A stretch of 64,000 bases of DNA from Streptomyces sp. MBT53 (GTDB lineage: Bacteria; Actinomycetota; Actinomycetes; Streptomycetales; Streptomycetaceae). Positions 1-8,584 of the stretch are shown piece after piece. Below the pieces are notes generated by a model that saw only the letters and a list, made by a program, of their open reading frames with translations, was not told the origin of the DNA and did no database searches. The translations under genes and the position numbers were made by a program. Where the stretch lies: positions 1 to 64,000 of the forward strand of contig NZ_JAEQAZ010000006.1 of assembly GCF_016654115.1 (NCBI RefSeq), written 5' to 3'. Numbering within the stretch: position 1 is the first letter of the stretch; the number at the start of each line of letters is the position of its first letter.

Positions 1-1
1 C

Positions 2-214
2 CACTTCAGCGTCCTGCGCCTCGGCACGATGGAACTCTCCGCCGAGCGCAGCGAGATCACGCTGGAGGAGCTGACCAACCACATGGCGGGCGGTACCGAA
101 CTCGCCGCGCTCAAGCACGAGTTGTCCCAGGTCCGCGGCGTCGACGTCGAGGAACTCCCCGAGGCGACGGACCTCAAGGCCTCGGCGGGCAGCGCGCCCG
201 AAGGGACGTCCTGA
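2..214 (+). CDS. sugar ABC transporter ATP-binding protein, C-terminal fragment
   Basis: The reading frame is open from the left window edge, so only about the last 70 residues are visible. The segment around LEELTNHMAGG resembles the C-terminal end of RbsA/FrcA-type sugar ATPases, where a short EELTxxMAGG motif follows the final beta strand. The nucleotide-binding motifs lie outside the window. It stops one base before the ATG of the TIM-barrel isomerase gene, so the two are almost certainly co-transcribed. This fits an operon that imports a sugar or polyol and then isomerises or oxidises it. Family identity is inferred from a short tail only. Confidence 0.6.
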   Translation, partial: HFSVLRLGTMELSAERSEITLEELTNHMAGGTELAALKHELSQVRGVDVEELPEATDLKASAGSAPEGTS

Positions 215-215
215 C

Positions 216-1124
216 ATGCCCGAGCGTCCCGTTCTGGACCGCATCCGGGTGGGCTCCGCCCCCGACTCCTGGGGCGTGTGGTTCCCCGACGACCCCCAAC
301 AGGTGCCGTGGGAACGGTTCCTGGACGAGGTCACCCAGGCCGGCTACTCGTGGATCGAGTTGGGTCCGTACGGCTATCTGCCGACCGACCCGGCCCGGCT
401 CACGGACGAGATCGCCCAACGGGACCTGAAGGTCTCCGCGGGTACGGTCTTCACCGGCCTGCACCGCGGCCCCTCCGTCTGGGACGCCACCTGGGAGCAC
501 GTGAGCCAAGTGGCCGCGCTCACCCAGGCGATGGGCGCGCAGCACCTGGTCGTCATCCCCTCCTTCTGGCGGGACGACAAGACCGCCGAGATCCTGGAGC
601 CGCCGGAGCTGACCGGCGAGCAGTGGGCGCACCTCACCAAGGGCATGGAACGCCTCGGGCACGAGGTCAAGGAGGCGTACGGGCTCGACATCGTCGTCCA
701 CCCGCACGCCGACACCCACCTCGACACCGAGGACCACGTCGAGCACTTCCTCGACTCGACCGACTCCGAACTGGTCAACCTCTGCCTGGACACGGGGCAT
801 TACGCCTACTGCGGCGGCGACAGCGTCAAGCTGATCGAGACCTACGGCGAGCGCATCGGCTATCTGCACCTCAAGCAGGTCGACCCGGAGATCCTCGCCG
901 ACGTCGTCAAGAACGAGATCCCGTTCGGACCGGCCGTGCAGCGCGGCGTGATGTGCGAACCGCCCTCCGGCGTACCGGAGTTGGAGCCGGTGCTGGTCGC
1001 GGCGCAGCGATTGGGCGTCGAGCTGTTCGCGATCGTCGAGCAGGACATGTACCCGTGCGAGCCGGACAAGCCGCTGCCCATCGCGGAGCGCACCCGCAAG
1101 TTCCTCCGCTCCTGCGGTGCCTGA
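216..1124 (+). CDS. sugar phosphate isomerase/epimerase (TIM barrel, IolE/IolI-like)
   Basis: A 302-residue AP-endonuclease-2/xylose-isomerase-like TIM barrel. The opening [11 protein letters not shown] is typical of inosose dehydratase/isomerase relatives. Likely metal ligands are spread over the strand ends: the E of WIELGPYGY, the H of VVHPHADTH, the D-x-H of CLDTGHYAY, the H of YLHLKQVD and the E of FAIVEQDM. These are the usual positions in the family. The ATG lies 1 nt after the ABC ATPase stop, giving translational coupling. With the inositol-type dehydrogenases next door it probably handles a ketose or inosose intermediate. The exact substrate is not determinable. Confidence 0.85.
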   Translation: MPERPVLDRIRVGSAPDSWGVWFPDDPQQVPWERFLDEVTQAGYSWIELGPYGYLPTDPARLTDEIAQRDLKVSAGTVFTGLHRGPSVWDATWEHVSQVAALTQAMGAQHLVVIPSFWRDDKTAEILEPPELTGEQWAHLTKGMERLGHEVKEAYGLDIVVHPHADTHLDTEDHVEHFLDSTDSELVNLCLDTGHYAYCGGDSVKLIETYGERIGYLHLKQVDPEILADVVKNEIPFGPAVQRGVMCEPPSGVPELEPVLVAAQRLGVELFAIVEQDMYPCEPDKPLPIAERTRKFLRSCGA

Positions 1125-1188
1125 CGAACGTGAGCGACGCGAGCAACGTGAGCAACGTGACGACCCTGACGAGCCGAAAGGACGGCCG

Positions 1189-2214
1189 ATGGCCATGAAC
1201 CCGCGCGACACGCTCGGAGTGGCAGTGGTCGGAACCGGAAAGATGGGGGCGGACCACGTCCGCCGGATCGAGCACGTGGTCAACGGCGCCCGGGTGAGCG
1301 CCGTCGTGGACGTCGACGCCGAGCGCGCCAAACGGATCGCGTCCGGCATCGACGGCTGCGCCGCGTACACCGACCCGGCCGCCGCGATGGCGGCGGCCGA
1401 CGTCGACGCGGTACTCATCGCCTCACCGGGGCCCGCCCACGAGGCGGCCCTGCTGGCGGCCTTCGAGCACGACCTCCCGGTCCTGTGCGAGAAGCCGCTC
1501 ACCCCCGACGCGGCCTCCGCGCTGCGCGTCCTGGAGGCCGAGGTGCGCCTCGGCCACCGCCGGGTCCAGGTCGGCTTCATGCGGCGCTACGACGCCGAGT
1601 ACATGAAGCTCAAGTCCCTCCTGGAAACAGGCCAGTTGGGCCGACCGCTGATGCTGCACAACCGGCACCGCAACGCGGCCAGCCCGCCCTTCTTCACCAG
1701 CTCCATGCTGATCAGCGACTCCGTGGCCCACGAGACCGACGCGACCCGTTGGCTCCTCGGCCACGAGATCACGGCCGTCCAGGTACTGCGCCCGCGCCCC
1801 TCGGCGAGCGCCCCGGACGACCTCCAGGACCCGCAGTTCGTCGTCTTCGAGACCGACGGCGGCGCGATCGTCGACGTCGAGATGTTCGTCAACTGCGGCT
1901 TCGGCTACCAGGTCCAGGCCGAGATCGTCTGCGAACGCGGCACCGCCCGCATCGGCGACGGCCACGCCATGGTCACCAACATGGCCGGCCGCTGGGGTGG
2001 CACCATCGCCCAGGACTTCACCGAACGCTTCACCGACGCCTATGACCGCGAGCTCCAGACCTGGATCGACGCCACCCGCCAAGGCGAGACCACCGGCCCG
2101 ACCGCGTGGGACGGCTACGCGGCCGCGGCCGTGTGCGAGGCGGGGGTACGGGCGTTGGAGGAGGGCGTGCGGGTGGAGGTGGAACTGGTGGAGCGGCCCG
2201 CGTTGTACCGGTGA
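1189..2214 (+). CDS. Gfo/Idh/MocA family NAD(P)-dependent oxidoreductase
   Basis: Rossmann fold at the N-terminus ([10 protein letters not shown]) followed by the family EKP signature (CEKPLTPDA, about residue 100) and a C-terminal GFO_IDH_MocA domain with [11 protein letters not shown] carrying the D-x3-H-type active-site region. At about 341 residues the length is normal. I chose ATG 1189 over upstream starts because GAAAGGA sits 6-7 nt before it and the upstream extension is low-complexity and arginine/glutamate-rich. It is the third gene of the forward operon and is likely an inositol- or sugar-2-dehydrogenase partner of the preceding isomerase. Confidence 0.88.
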   Translation: MAMNPRDTLGVAVVGTGKMGADHVRRIEHVVNGARVSAVVDVDAERAKRIASGIDGCAAYTDPAAAMAAADVDAVLIASPGPAHEAALLAAFEHDLPVLCEKPLTPDAASALRVLEAEVRLGHRRVQVGFMRRYDAEYMKLKSLLETGQLGRPLMLHNRHRNAASPPFFTSSMLISDSVAHETDATRWLLGHEITAVQVLRPRPSASAPDDLQDPQFVVFETDGGAIVDVEMFVNCGFGYQVQAEIVCERGTARIGDGHAMVTNMAGRWGGTIAQDFTERFTDAYDRELQTWIDATRQGETTGPTAWDGYAAAAVCEAGVRALEEGVRVEVELVERPALYR

Positions 2215-2243
2215 GCACTCCTCGACCTTCAGGACCATGCGGA

Positions 2244-2269
2244 ACGCCCGGACGAAACCGTCCGGGCGT
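2244..2269. terminator. bidirectional hairpin terminator between convergent genes
   Basis: Perfect 11-bp inverted repeat: ACGCCCGGACG at 2244-2254, AAAC loop, CGTCCGGGCGT at 2259-2269. It lies in the 79-bp gap between two convergent dehydrogenase genes. There is no clear T-run, as is common for Streptomyces terminators. Confidence 0.8.
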
Positions 2270-2293
2270 CGCTGCGTCTGGGGCGAGGTAGGT

Positions 2294-3316
2294 CTACCGC
2301 AGAACCGACACCCGAGGCCGCGGCTCGAACCCCGCCGCCCGGTAGGCCTCGTCGATGAGGGTCATCGTCGCGACCGCGTCGTCCGGGCCCAGTGGGAGGG
2401 GTGCGCCGTTTCTCAACCGGGCGGCGAACGCCTCCAGTTGGTAGGTGTACGAGGAGCGGCGGCCCAGCCGCTCCGTGCGTTCGCCGTCCGTCGTGCGGAC
2501 CACGACCCGGTCGTCCAGGTGGGGGAGGACGAAGTTCGGTGCGAACGCCTCGCCGCGGCTGCCGGTGATCCGGCAGCTCATCACCATCTCGTCGTAGGCC
2601 ATGTGGCAGCGGGCGGAGCCCGTCGCGCCGCTGGGGAAGGCCAGGTCGGCGTCCAGCCATTCGTCGACTCCGGGGGCGCCCGCGCGTTCGCCGGCCTTGG
2701 CCGAGACGAGCCGGGGTGCGCCGCCGGCCCAGGGGGCCAGCATGCGCTGGGCGTGCAGGCTGTAGCAGCCCAGGTCCATGACGGCGCCGCCGGCCAGGTC
2801 GAGCGACCAGCGCGGGTCGGTGTCCGGCGGGGCCGGGATCGCCACGAGGGTCTCGACGTGCCTCAGCTCGCCGAGTTCGCCGGAGGCGAGCAGCTCGTGC
2901 AGGCGGCGGGTGACCGGGTGGAAGAGGTAGTGGAAGGCCTCCATGAAGACCGTCCCCGACCTCGCCGCGGCCTCGCGGACCTCGGCCGCCTCCTGCGCGT
3001 TGCTCGCCGAGGGCTTCTCCGACAGGACGTGCTTGCCCGCCTCCAGCGCGGCGAGGTTCCACGGCCCGTGCAGACCGTTGGCGAGCGGGTTGTAGACGAC
3101 CTCCACCTCGGGGTCGGCGATCAGGTCGGCGTACGAGTCGACGACCCGCTCGACGCGGTGCGCGGCGGCGTACGCCTTCGCCCGGTCCCGGTCGCGGGCG
3201 GCCACCGCGACGAGGCGGTGGCCGGTCGTCCGGGCCGGGCCGATCAGGGAGTTCTCGGTGATCCGAGCGGCTCCCAGTACTCCGATGCGCAGTGGTTCCC
3301 GGCCCGGACCGCTCAT
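2294..3316 (-). CDS. Gfo/Idh/MocA family oxidoreductase (dehydrogenase)
   Basis: A 340-residue protein with Rossmann motif IGVLGAARI and the signature SEKPSASNA near residue 100. The C-terminal half contains GGAVMDLGCYSLHAQRML, where D and H fit the catalytic helix of glucose-fructose oxidoreductase-like enzymes. The AARI/LxSEKP pattern is closer to the trans-dihydrodiol/1,5-anhydrofructose-type subgroup than to IolG. Its start overlaps the stop of the upstream IolG-like gene by 4 nt (ATGA), so the two are translationally coupled in the minus-strand operon. Substrate unknown. Confidence 0.87.
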   Translation of the reverse strand: MSGPGREPLRIGVLGAARITENSLIGPARTTGHRLVAVAARDRDRAKAYAAAHRVERVVDSYADLIADPEVEVVYNPLANGLHGPWNLAALEAGKHVLSEKPSASNAQEAAEVREAAARSGTVFMEAFHYLFHPVTRRLHELLASGELGELRHVETLVAIPAPPDTDPRWSLDLAGGAVMDLGCYSLHAQRMLAPWAGGAPRLVSAKAGERAGAPGVDEWLDADLAFPSGATGSARCHMAYDEMVMSCRITGSRGEAFAPNFVLPHLDDRVVVRTTDGERTERLGRRSSYTYQLEAFAARLRNGAPLPLGPDDAVATMTLIDEAYRAAGFEPRPRVSVLR

Positions 3317-4317
3317 GCTTCGCGTACCTCCTGGATGGTGACGGGGCGGTGCTCGTGCAGCGACAGGGTGCAGGCGTCGGCGATCCAGCCGGCCTCCAGC
3401 GCGTCGGCGACGGTGCAGGGGGAGGTGCGGGTGCCGGCCACGACCTCGGTGAACGCGGTGAGTTCGGCGCGGTAGGCGGCGGTGAAGCGGTCCATGAAGA
3501 AGTCGTGCGGGACGCCCGCCGGGAAGGTCACGCCGGGCTCGACGGAGCGCAGCGGCAGCTTGTCCTCCAGGCCGACCGCGATGGAGTCCGTGAAGCCGTG
3601 GATCTCCATGCGGACGTCGTAACCCCGGGCGTTGTGGCGGGAGTTGGAGACCACCGCGATGGTGCCGTCGTCCAGGGTGAGGATGGCGCCGGTGGTGTCG
3701 GCGTCGCCCGCCTCCTTGATGTACTCGGCGCCCCGGTTGCCGCCGACCGCGTACACCTCGACGACCTCACGGCCGGTGACCCAGCGGATGATGTCGAAGT
3801 CGTGCACGGAACAGTCGCGGAAGATGCCCCCGGACGCGGCGATGTACGCGGCGGGCGGCGGCGCCGGGTCCAGCGTGGTCGACCGTACGGTGTGCAGCTT
3901 GCCCAGCTCGCCGGACTGCACGGCGGCGCGCGCGTTGACGAAGCCGGTGTCGAAGCGGCGGTTGTAGCCGATCTGGATCGGCACGTCGCTGCCCTCGACG
4001 GCCTTGAGGACCTGGACGCCCTCGGCCATCGTCTTGGCGACGGGCTTCTCGCAGAAGACGGGGATGCCCGCCTCGACGGCGGCCAGGATCAGGCCCGGGT
4101 GGGCGTCGGTCGCCGCGGCCACCACGACACCGTCGACCCCGGCGGCGAGCACGGCCTCGGGGGAGTCCGCGACCTCGGCGCCGAAGCGCTCGGCGGCCTT
4201 CTTGGCGGCCTCCGCGAACGGGTCGGCCACGACGAGGGACTCGACGACGTCGAGTCCGGAGAGGGTCTCGGCGTGGAAGGCGCCGATGCGGCCGAGGCCG
4301 AGGATTCCGATGCGCAT
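3313..4317 (-). CDS. iolG: inositol 2-dehydrogenase-like (Gfo/Idh/MocA)
   Basis: A 334-residue NAD-dependent dehydrogenase. Rossmann motif GILGLGRIGAFHAETL, signature FCEKPVAKTMAEG, and the catalytic-region motif GGIFRDCSVHDFDIIRW with the D-x3-H pair used by inositol dehydrogenases. The IGYNRRFD segment is also typical of IolG proteins. It probably oxidises myo- or scyllo-inositol, or a related cyclitol or sugar, at C2. It sits in a four-gene minus-strand operon with an SDR and a PhyH-like enzyme read toward lower coordinates from the LacI intergenic region. The gene symbol reflects family resemblance. No classic iolBCD genes are in view. Confidence 0.78.
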   Translation of the reverse strand: MRIGILGLGRIGAFHAETLSGLDVVESLVVADPFAEAAKKAAERFGAEVADSPEAVLAAGVDGVVVAAATDAHPGLILAAVEAGIPVFCEKPVAKTMAEGVQVLKAVEGSDVPIQIGYNRRFDTGFVNARAAVQSGELGKLHTVRSTTLDPAPPPAAYIAASGGIFRDCSVHDFDIIRWVTGREVVEVYAVGGNRGAEYIKEAGDADTTGAILTLDDGTIAVVSNSRHNARGYDVRMEIHGFTDSIAVGLEDKLPLRSVEPGVTFPAGVPHDFFMDRFTAAYRAELTAFTEVVAGTRTSPCTVADALEAGWIADACTLSLHEHRPVTIQEVREA

Positions 4318-4366
4318 GAGTGCTCTTGCTTTCTTGAGGGGTGCGGGTTGTTGCCGGTGGTGAAGG

Positions 4367-5134
4367 TCAGTCGAGGGCGCCCAGGACGTTCTGGTCCCAG
4401 TCGATCACCGAACCGGTGACCACGCCCGACCGGTCGGACAGCAGGAACACGACGAAGTCGGCGATCTCGTCCGGCTGGCCGAGCTTGCCCATCGGGAGCC
4501 GGGCCGCGGCCTGCTCCTGCCAGTCGTCGCCCGCGCCGTGGAAGGCGCGCTGGGTGGCGTCCTCGCCCTCGGTGTCGGTCCAGCCGATGTTGATCGTGTT
4601 GATCCGGATCCGGTCGAAGCGGTGTGCGTGCGCCGCGTTGCGGGTCAGCCCGGCGAGCCCGGCCTTGGCGGCGGAGTACGCGGCGAGGAAGGGCGGCCCG
4701 CCGTGGGCGCAGTTGGAGCCGATGCTGACGATCGTGCCCGGTGCCGTGCGCCCCACCATGTCGGCGACCGCCGCCTGCATCGCGAAGAACGGCGCCTTGA
4801 GGTTGATGGCGATGTGCTGGTCGAACAGTTCGGGCGTGGTGTCCAGCAGCGAGCCGCGTGATGTCAGCCCGGCCGCGTTGACGAGGCAGTCGATGCGCCC
4901 ATGCGTCTCGACGGTCCGTACGACGCTGTCGCGCGCCCGCGCCGGATCGGCGAGGTCGGCCCGCACGAAGCGCGCACCCGTGTCCGCGGCGAGTTTCTCG
5001 CCCACCTCGGCCCGGCGGCCGGTGAACGACACCACCGCGCCCTCGCGCACCGCCGCCCGCACGATCGCGGCGCCGATGCCCTGACTGCCGCCGTTGACGA
5101 GAACGACCTTGTCGTCGAGAAGTCGAAGTCCCAT
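4367..5134 (-). CDS. SDR family NAD(P)-dependent oxidoreductase
   Basis: Classical short-chain dehydrogenase of 255 residues. Cofactor motif NGGSQGIGAA replaces the usual TGxxxGIG near the N-terminus, with an N-A-A-G strand (LVNAAGL). The catalytic motif is less standard: SIGSNCAHGGPPFLAAYSAAKAG supplies S, Y and K of the Ser-Tyr-Lys triad. I chose ATG 5134 because GAGGAA lies about 5 nt upstream; a GTG 5 codons earlier is possible. It is the second gene of the operon, between the PhyH-like and IolG-like genes, and probably oxidises or reduces a sugar-derived alcohol or ketone. Confidence 0.85.
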   Translation of the reverse strand: MGLRLLDDKVVLVNGGSQGIGAAIVRAAVREGAVVSFTGRRAEVGEKLAADTGARFVRADLADPARARDSVVRTVETHGRIDCLVNAAGLTSRGSLLDTTPELFDQHIAINLKAPFFAMQAAVADMVGRTAPGTIVSIGSNCAHGGPPFLAAYSAAKAGLAGLTRNAAHAHRFDRIRINTINIGWTDTEGEDATQRAFHGAGDDWQEQAAARLPMGKLGQPDEIADFVVFLLSDRSGVVTGSVIDWDQNVLGALD

Positions 5135-5183
5135 GGTGTTCCTCAGCACTCGGTCCTCAGCACTTGGTCCTCAGTCCCCGGTC

Positions 5184-6359
5184 TCAGCTCTCGCGCCGCT
5201 CGGCGCCGGCCCGCAGCTCCCCGCGGAGCGCCTGCGGGGCCCATCCCTCACGCACCGCGCGGCGCACGATGTCGGCCTGCGAGGGCGGGGCGAGACCCTC
5301 GACGGGCGGGTCGTTGTCGAGGTTGGTGGGGAACGGATAGCCCTCGGCACTGGCCGCGATCACCGTGTCCAGCCACTCCTCGCCCACGCCCTCGACCTTC
5401 CGGCTGAGCAGCACCGGGAACACCGCGTTGCTGACGGCCTCGCGGTCCACCGTCTCCATCGCCCGCCCGAACGCGGAGGACACCTGGAGCAGGTTGGCCA
5501 TGCGCTTCACGTCGGTGGTGCGGTTGGTGCCGGCCGCGTGGAACAGCGCCGGGTTGAAGAACGCGGCATCGCCCTTGGCGAGCGGGAGTTGGATGTGGTG
5601 GGCCTCGAAGTAGGCCTGGAACTCCGGGAGTCGCCACGCCAGATAGCCCGGCTCGAACTTCTGCGAGTGCGGCAGGTACATCGTCGGCCCCGACTCCACC
5701 GGCATGTCGCAGTGCGCGACCGCCCCTTGGAGGGTGAGCACGGGGGAGAGCCGGTGCACATGCGCCGGGTAGCCGGCGGCGGTCTCGTTGCCGAGGAACC
5801 CGAGGTGGTAGTCGCGGTGCACGGTCTGGGCCGCGCCGCCCGGGTGGACCACGTTGATCTGCGAGGTGACCTGGTAGCCGGGGCCGAGCCAGGCCTCGGA
5901 CACCAGCGCCAGCATGTCGTTCGCGTAGTAGTCGGCGAAGGCTTCCGGGTCGTAGAGCGCGGCCTTCTCCAGGGCGTTCCACACCCGGTCGTTGGCCCCC
6001 GGCTTCGCGAAGTGGTCCCCGGCGCCCGCGCCGGAGGCGTGCTGCTCGGCGATCAGCGCGTCGAAGACCTCGGTCGTACGGTCCACCACCGACGCGTCGG
6101 GGAACGCGTTCCGCAGGACCACGATGCCGGGCCCCTCGGCGAACACCCGCACCAGCTCGGTCTGTACCTCGCGGCGCTCACCGGCCGCCACCGACTTGCG
6201 GAGCCGGTCGCTGTCGTAGACGAGGACGTCGCGCTCGACCGAGGACGCGTACGGGAAGTCGCCCAGGTCGGTCGGCTGCTCGACGAGGGTGCGGAAGGCG
6301 TCGAGATCGCAGTCCTGCTCGGTGAGCCAGGCGGGGCGTTCTGCGGATGTGAAGGACAT
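5184..6359 (-). CDS. phytanoyl-CoA dioxygenase family protein (Fe(II)/2-oxoglutarate)
   Basis: A 391-residue PhyH-family double-stranded beta-helix protein. The iron-binding HxD is visible as H181-R-D183 in TVHRDYHLGF. A distal His-Arg region follows in the HAAGTNRTTDVKR segment. Such enzymes hydroxylate small molecules using Fe(II), O2 and 2-oxoglutarate, and many actinobacterial members act on non-lipid substrates. It is the first gene of the minus-strand operon with SDR, IolG-like and Gfo genes, divergent from a LacI regulator. Oxidation of a sugar-like substrate before dehydrogenation is therefore plausible, but that is inference. ATG 6359 is preceded by GAGGGGA. Confidence 0.8.
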   Translation of the reverse strand: MSFTSAERPAWLTEQDCDLDAFRTLVEQPTDLGDFPYASSVERDVLVYDSDRLRKSVAAGERREVQTELVRVFAEGPGIVVLRNAFPDASVVDRTTEVFDALIAEQHASGAGAGDHFAKPGANDRVWNALEKAALYDPEAFADYYANDMLALVSEAWLGPGYQVTSQINVVHPGGAAQTVHRDYHLGFLGNETAAGYPAHVHRLSPVLTLQGAVAHCDMPVESGPTMYLPHSQKFEPGYLAWRLPEFQAYFEAHHIQLPLAKGDAAFFNPALFHAAGTNRTTDVKRMANLLQVSSAFGRAMETVDREAVSNAVFPVLLSRKVEGVGEEWLDTVIAASAEGYPFPTNLDNDPPVEGLAPPSQADIVRRAVREGWAPQALRGELRAGAERRES

Positions 6360-6401
6360 CGTCGTCCCCTCGGGTCACGTGGTGGTGCGGTCCTGTCATT
6401 C

Positions 6402-6413
6402 TTGTCAGTACAA
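6402..6413. promoter_or_regulatory. candidate operator in divergent LacI/PhyH intergenic region
   Basis: TTGTCAGTACAA is an imperfect palindrome with TTGT/ACAA arms, followed closely by the palindrome TTCGAA (6419-6424). Both lie in the 107-bp gap between the divergent PhyH-like and LacI-family genes, where an autoregulatory LacI operator would be expected. The assignment is by position and symmetry only. Confidence 0.4.
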
Positions 6414-6466
6414 ACCCTTCGAACAACCGGCAGCGTGCCATCAAAAACCCCTCAAGGAGACGACCG

Positions 6467-7498
6467 GTGGGCCACCCCTTCCCGATCAGGGAAATCGCAC
6501 GTCAGGCGGGCCTCAGCGAGGCCACCGTGGACCGGGTGCTGAACGGCAGGGGCGGTGTCCGGGAGAGCACCGAGCGTGAGGTCAGGCAGGCCATCGCCGA
6601 TCTCGACCGGCAGCGCACCCAGGTCCGGCTGGTCGGCCGTACGTTCATGATCGACATCGTGATGCAGACGCCCGAGCGGTTCTCCACGGCCGTACGGGTG
6701 GCGCTGGAGGCGGAACTGCCCGATCTGCACCCGGCCGTCGTGCGCTCCCGCTTCCACTTCCGGGAGACCGCGCCGGTGAAGGAACTCGTCGGAACGCTGG
6801 ACCGGATCGCCCGGCGCGGCTCGCAGGGCGTCATCCTCAAGGCGCCGGACGTCCCCGAGATCACCGCGGCCGTCGGCCGGCTCGTCACCGCCGGTATCCC
6901 GGTCGTCACCCTGGTCACCGACCTGCCCGCGAGCGCCCGCCTCGCCTACGTCGGCATCGACAACCGGGCGGCCGGAGCCACCGCCGCCTACCTGATGGGC
7001 CAGTGGCTCGGCGACCGCCCCGGCAACGTCCTCACCAGCCTGAGCAGCGGCTTCTTCCGCAACGAGGAGGAGCGCGAGATGGGCTTCCGCAGCACCATGC
7101 GCGCCCGCTACCCGGACCGGTCCCTCGTCGAGATCACCGAGGGCCACGGCCTGGACGCCACCCAGTACGAGCTGGTCCGGGCCGCCCTGAAGCGCGACCC
7201 GGACATCCGCGCGGTCTACTCGATCGGCGGCGGCAACATCGCGACCCTGCGCGCCTTCGCCGACCTGGGCCGCGAGTGCGCCGTGTTCGTCGCGCACGAC
7301 CTCGACCACGACAACACCAGGCTGCTGCACGAGCAGCGGCTGTCGGCCGTCCTCCACCACGACCTGCGCCAGGACGTCCGCGAGGCCTGCCGCATCGTGA
7401 TGCGCGCCCACGACGCGCTGCCGCCCGCCGGACCGACCCTGCCGTCCGCGATCCAGGTCGTCACGCCCTACAACATGCCGGTGGCGGCGGCCCGTTGA
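6467..7498 (+). CDS. LacI family transcriptional regulator
   Basis: The N-terminal LacI helix-turn-helix (residues about 5-28: IREIARQAGLSEATVDRVLN) is complete, and a periplasmic-binding-protein-like sensor domain fills the rest of 343 residues. The E-A-T-V-D-R-V variant of the HTH recognition helix is typical of sugar and polyol regulators. The GTG start is preceded by AAGGAG. It is divergent from the PhyH/SDR/IolG/Gfo operon and is the obvious candidate repressor of that operon, with the inducer probably the transported sugar or a cyclitol. Confidence 0.9.
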   Translation: MGHPFPIREIARQAGLSEATVDRVLNGRGGVRESTEREVRQAIADLDRQRTQVRLVGRTFMIDIVMQTPERFSTAVRVALEAELPDLHPAVVRSRFHFRETAPVKELVGTLDRIARRGSQGVILKAPDVPEITAAVGRLVTAGIPVVTLVTDLPASARLAYVGIDNRAAGATAAYLMGQWLGDRPGNVLTSLSSGFFRNEEEREMGFRSTMRARYPDRSLVEITEGHGLDATQYELVRAALKRDPDIRAVYSIGGGNIATLRAFADLGRECAVFVAHDLDHDNTRLLHEQRLSAVLHHDLRQDVREACRIVMRAHDALPPAGPTLPSAIQVVTPYNMPVAAAR

Positions 7499-7514
7499 GG
7501 ATCGACAGCGTTCG

Positions 7515-7859
7515 TCAGAGGTTGATCGCGTACGCCTTGCGCAGCGTCTCGTGCACGGTCCACGTCGTACGGTCGCCCTCGCGCAGCACGGCCATGTCCC
7601 CGGGACCGACCCTCAGGGTCTCACCGCCCTCGACCTCGATGGTCGCCGAGCCGCTGATCACCACGAACAGCTCGTCCGCCTCCGTGTCGGTGACCACCCC
7701 CGGGGTGATCTGCCAGATCCCGCGGATCCGCCGCCCGTCCTCGGACTCCCACACCACCTTCCCGGTCACCTCGGGCGTACCGGAGACGATCTGCGCCGGG
7801 TCCAGCGGCTCGGGTTCGAGCTCGGCGTCGGGGATGAGGACAACGAAACTGTGCGTCAT
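7515..7859 (-). CDS. cupin domain protein (cupin_3 / DUF861 type)
   Basis: A 114-residue single cupin barrel. The segments GIWQITPGVVTDTEADELFVV and VGPGDMAVLREGDRT match the two cupin motifs of the (S)-ureidoglycine aminohydrolase-like cupin_3 group. The histidines of canonical cupins are largely replaced by acidic residues. It is convergent with the LacI gene, only 16 bp away. Its function is unknown; a small-molecule-binding or isomerase role is possible. Confidence 0.8.
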   Translation of the reverse strand: MTHSFVVLIPDAELEPEPLDPAQIVSGTPEVTGKVVWESEDGRRIRGIWQITPGVVTDTEADELFVVISGSATIEVEGGETLRVGPGDMAVLREGDRTTWTVHETLRKAYAINL

Positions 7860-8033
7860 GCCGCGACCCTAGCCCGGCCGGCCACGCCCCGGGCGTGGAC
7901 ACTGTGTGGGGTATCGGCCCAGGTCGGAGGACACTTCGTCGCGGAGTGGCGGGGAGACCGGGCCCGGGTGATCGTGGAGGGGAACCGTCCCCGTACACTC
8001 GCGATCCCTGTACGCCTGCGAAGAGGGCAGCCC

Positions 8034-8546
8034 ATGGCGGACACCACGACGGCCGTCCCCGAGCCGCACCGGCACGAGACCCGGGAGAACATCCTCTTCG
8101 GAGGCGTCTACGGCGCCGTCCTCGCCTGCTCGATGGTCGCCGCGCTCACCCAGTACGGCCACACCGACCAGGCCAGCCGCCGCTACGACGCCCTGTGGCT
8201 GCTGGTGACCGCCGGCGCCTCGGCGCTGGCCCACGGGTACGCCCACTACATCGCCGAGCGCGCCCCGCACCGCCGCTGGGACGCCCTGCGCACCCTGCGC
8301 GACGAGTGGCCGCTGGTCGCCGCCGCGGTGCCCACCGTGCTGCTGCTGGCCGGGGCGGGCTGGGGCTGGTGGCCCGCGAACGGCGTCGAGTACGCGGCCT
8401 TCGTCCTCAACATCGCGCTGCTGTTCGCCCTCGGCCTGGTCACCGCCCGCTGGTCGGCGCGGAGTTGGGCGGTGGCCGTGGCGATCGGGGCGGTGGACGC
8501 GCTGCTCGGTGTGGTCGTGGTGGTGGCGAACGCCCTGATCAAATAG
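8034..8546 (+). CDS. small integral membrane protein, function unknown
   Basis: 170 residues with about four hydrophobic segments: ILFGGVYGAVLACSMVAAL, LWLLVTAGASALAHGYAHYI, VAAAVPTVLLLAGAGWGWW and the C-terminal IALLFALGLVTARW / VAVAIGAVDALLGVVVV pair. The Y-A-H-Y-I motif after the second segment is conserved in similar actinobacterial proteins of unknown function. I took ATG 8034, because upstream in-frame sequence overlaps the divergent cupin promoter and looks non-coding. The preceding 174-bp gap should hold promoters for both genes. Confidence 0.75.
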   Translation: MADTTTAVPEPHRHETRENILFGGVYGAVLACSMVAALTQYGHTDQASRRYDALWLLVTAGASALAHGYAHYIAERAPHRRWDALRTLRDEWPLVAAAVPTVLLLAGAGWGWWPANGVEYAAFVLNIALLFALGLVTARWSARSWAVAVAIGAVDALLGVVVVVANALIK

Positions 8547-8584
8547 GCCGGTTCAGTGTCGGACGGGCCCGGTCGATCTGCTGC

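Noticed and set aside
1130..1170. Tandem GAGCAACGT-type repeats between isomerase and dehydrogenase
   Set aside because: Only two or three imperfect units in a 64-bp spacer; no sign of CRISPR, operator symmetry or a coding role.
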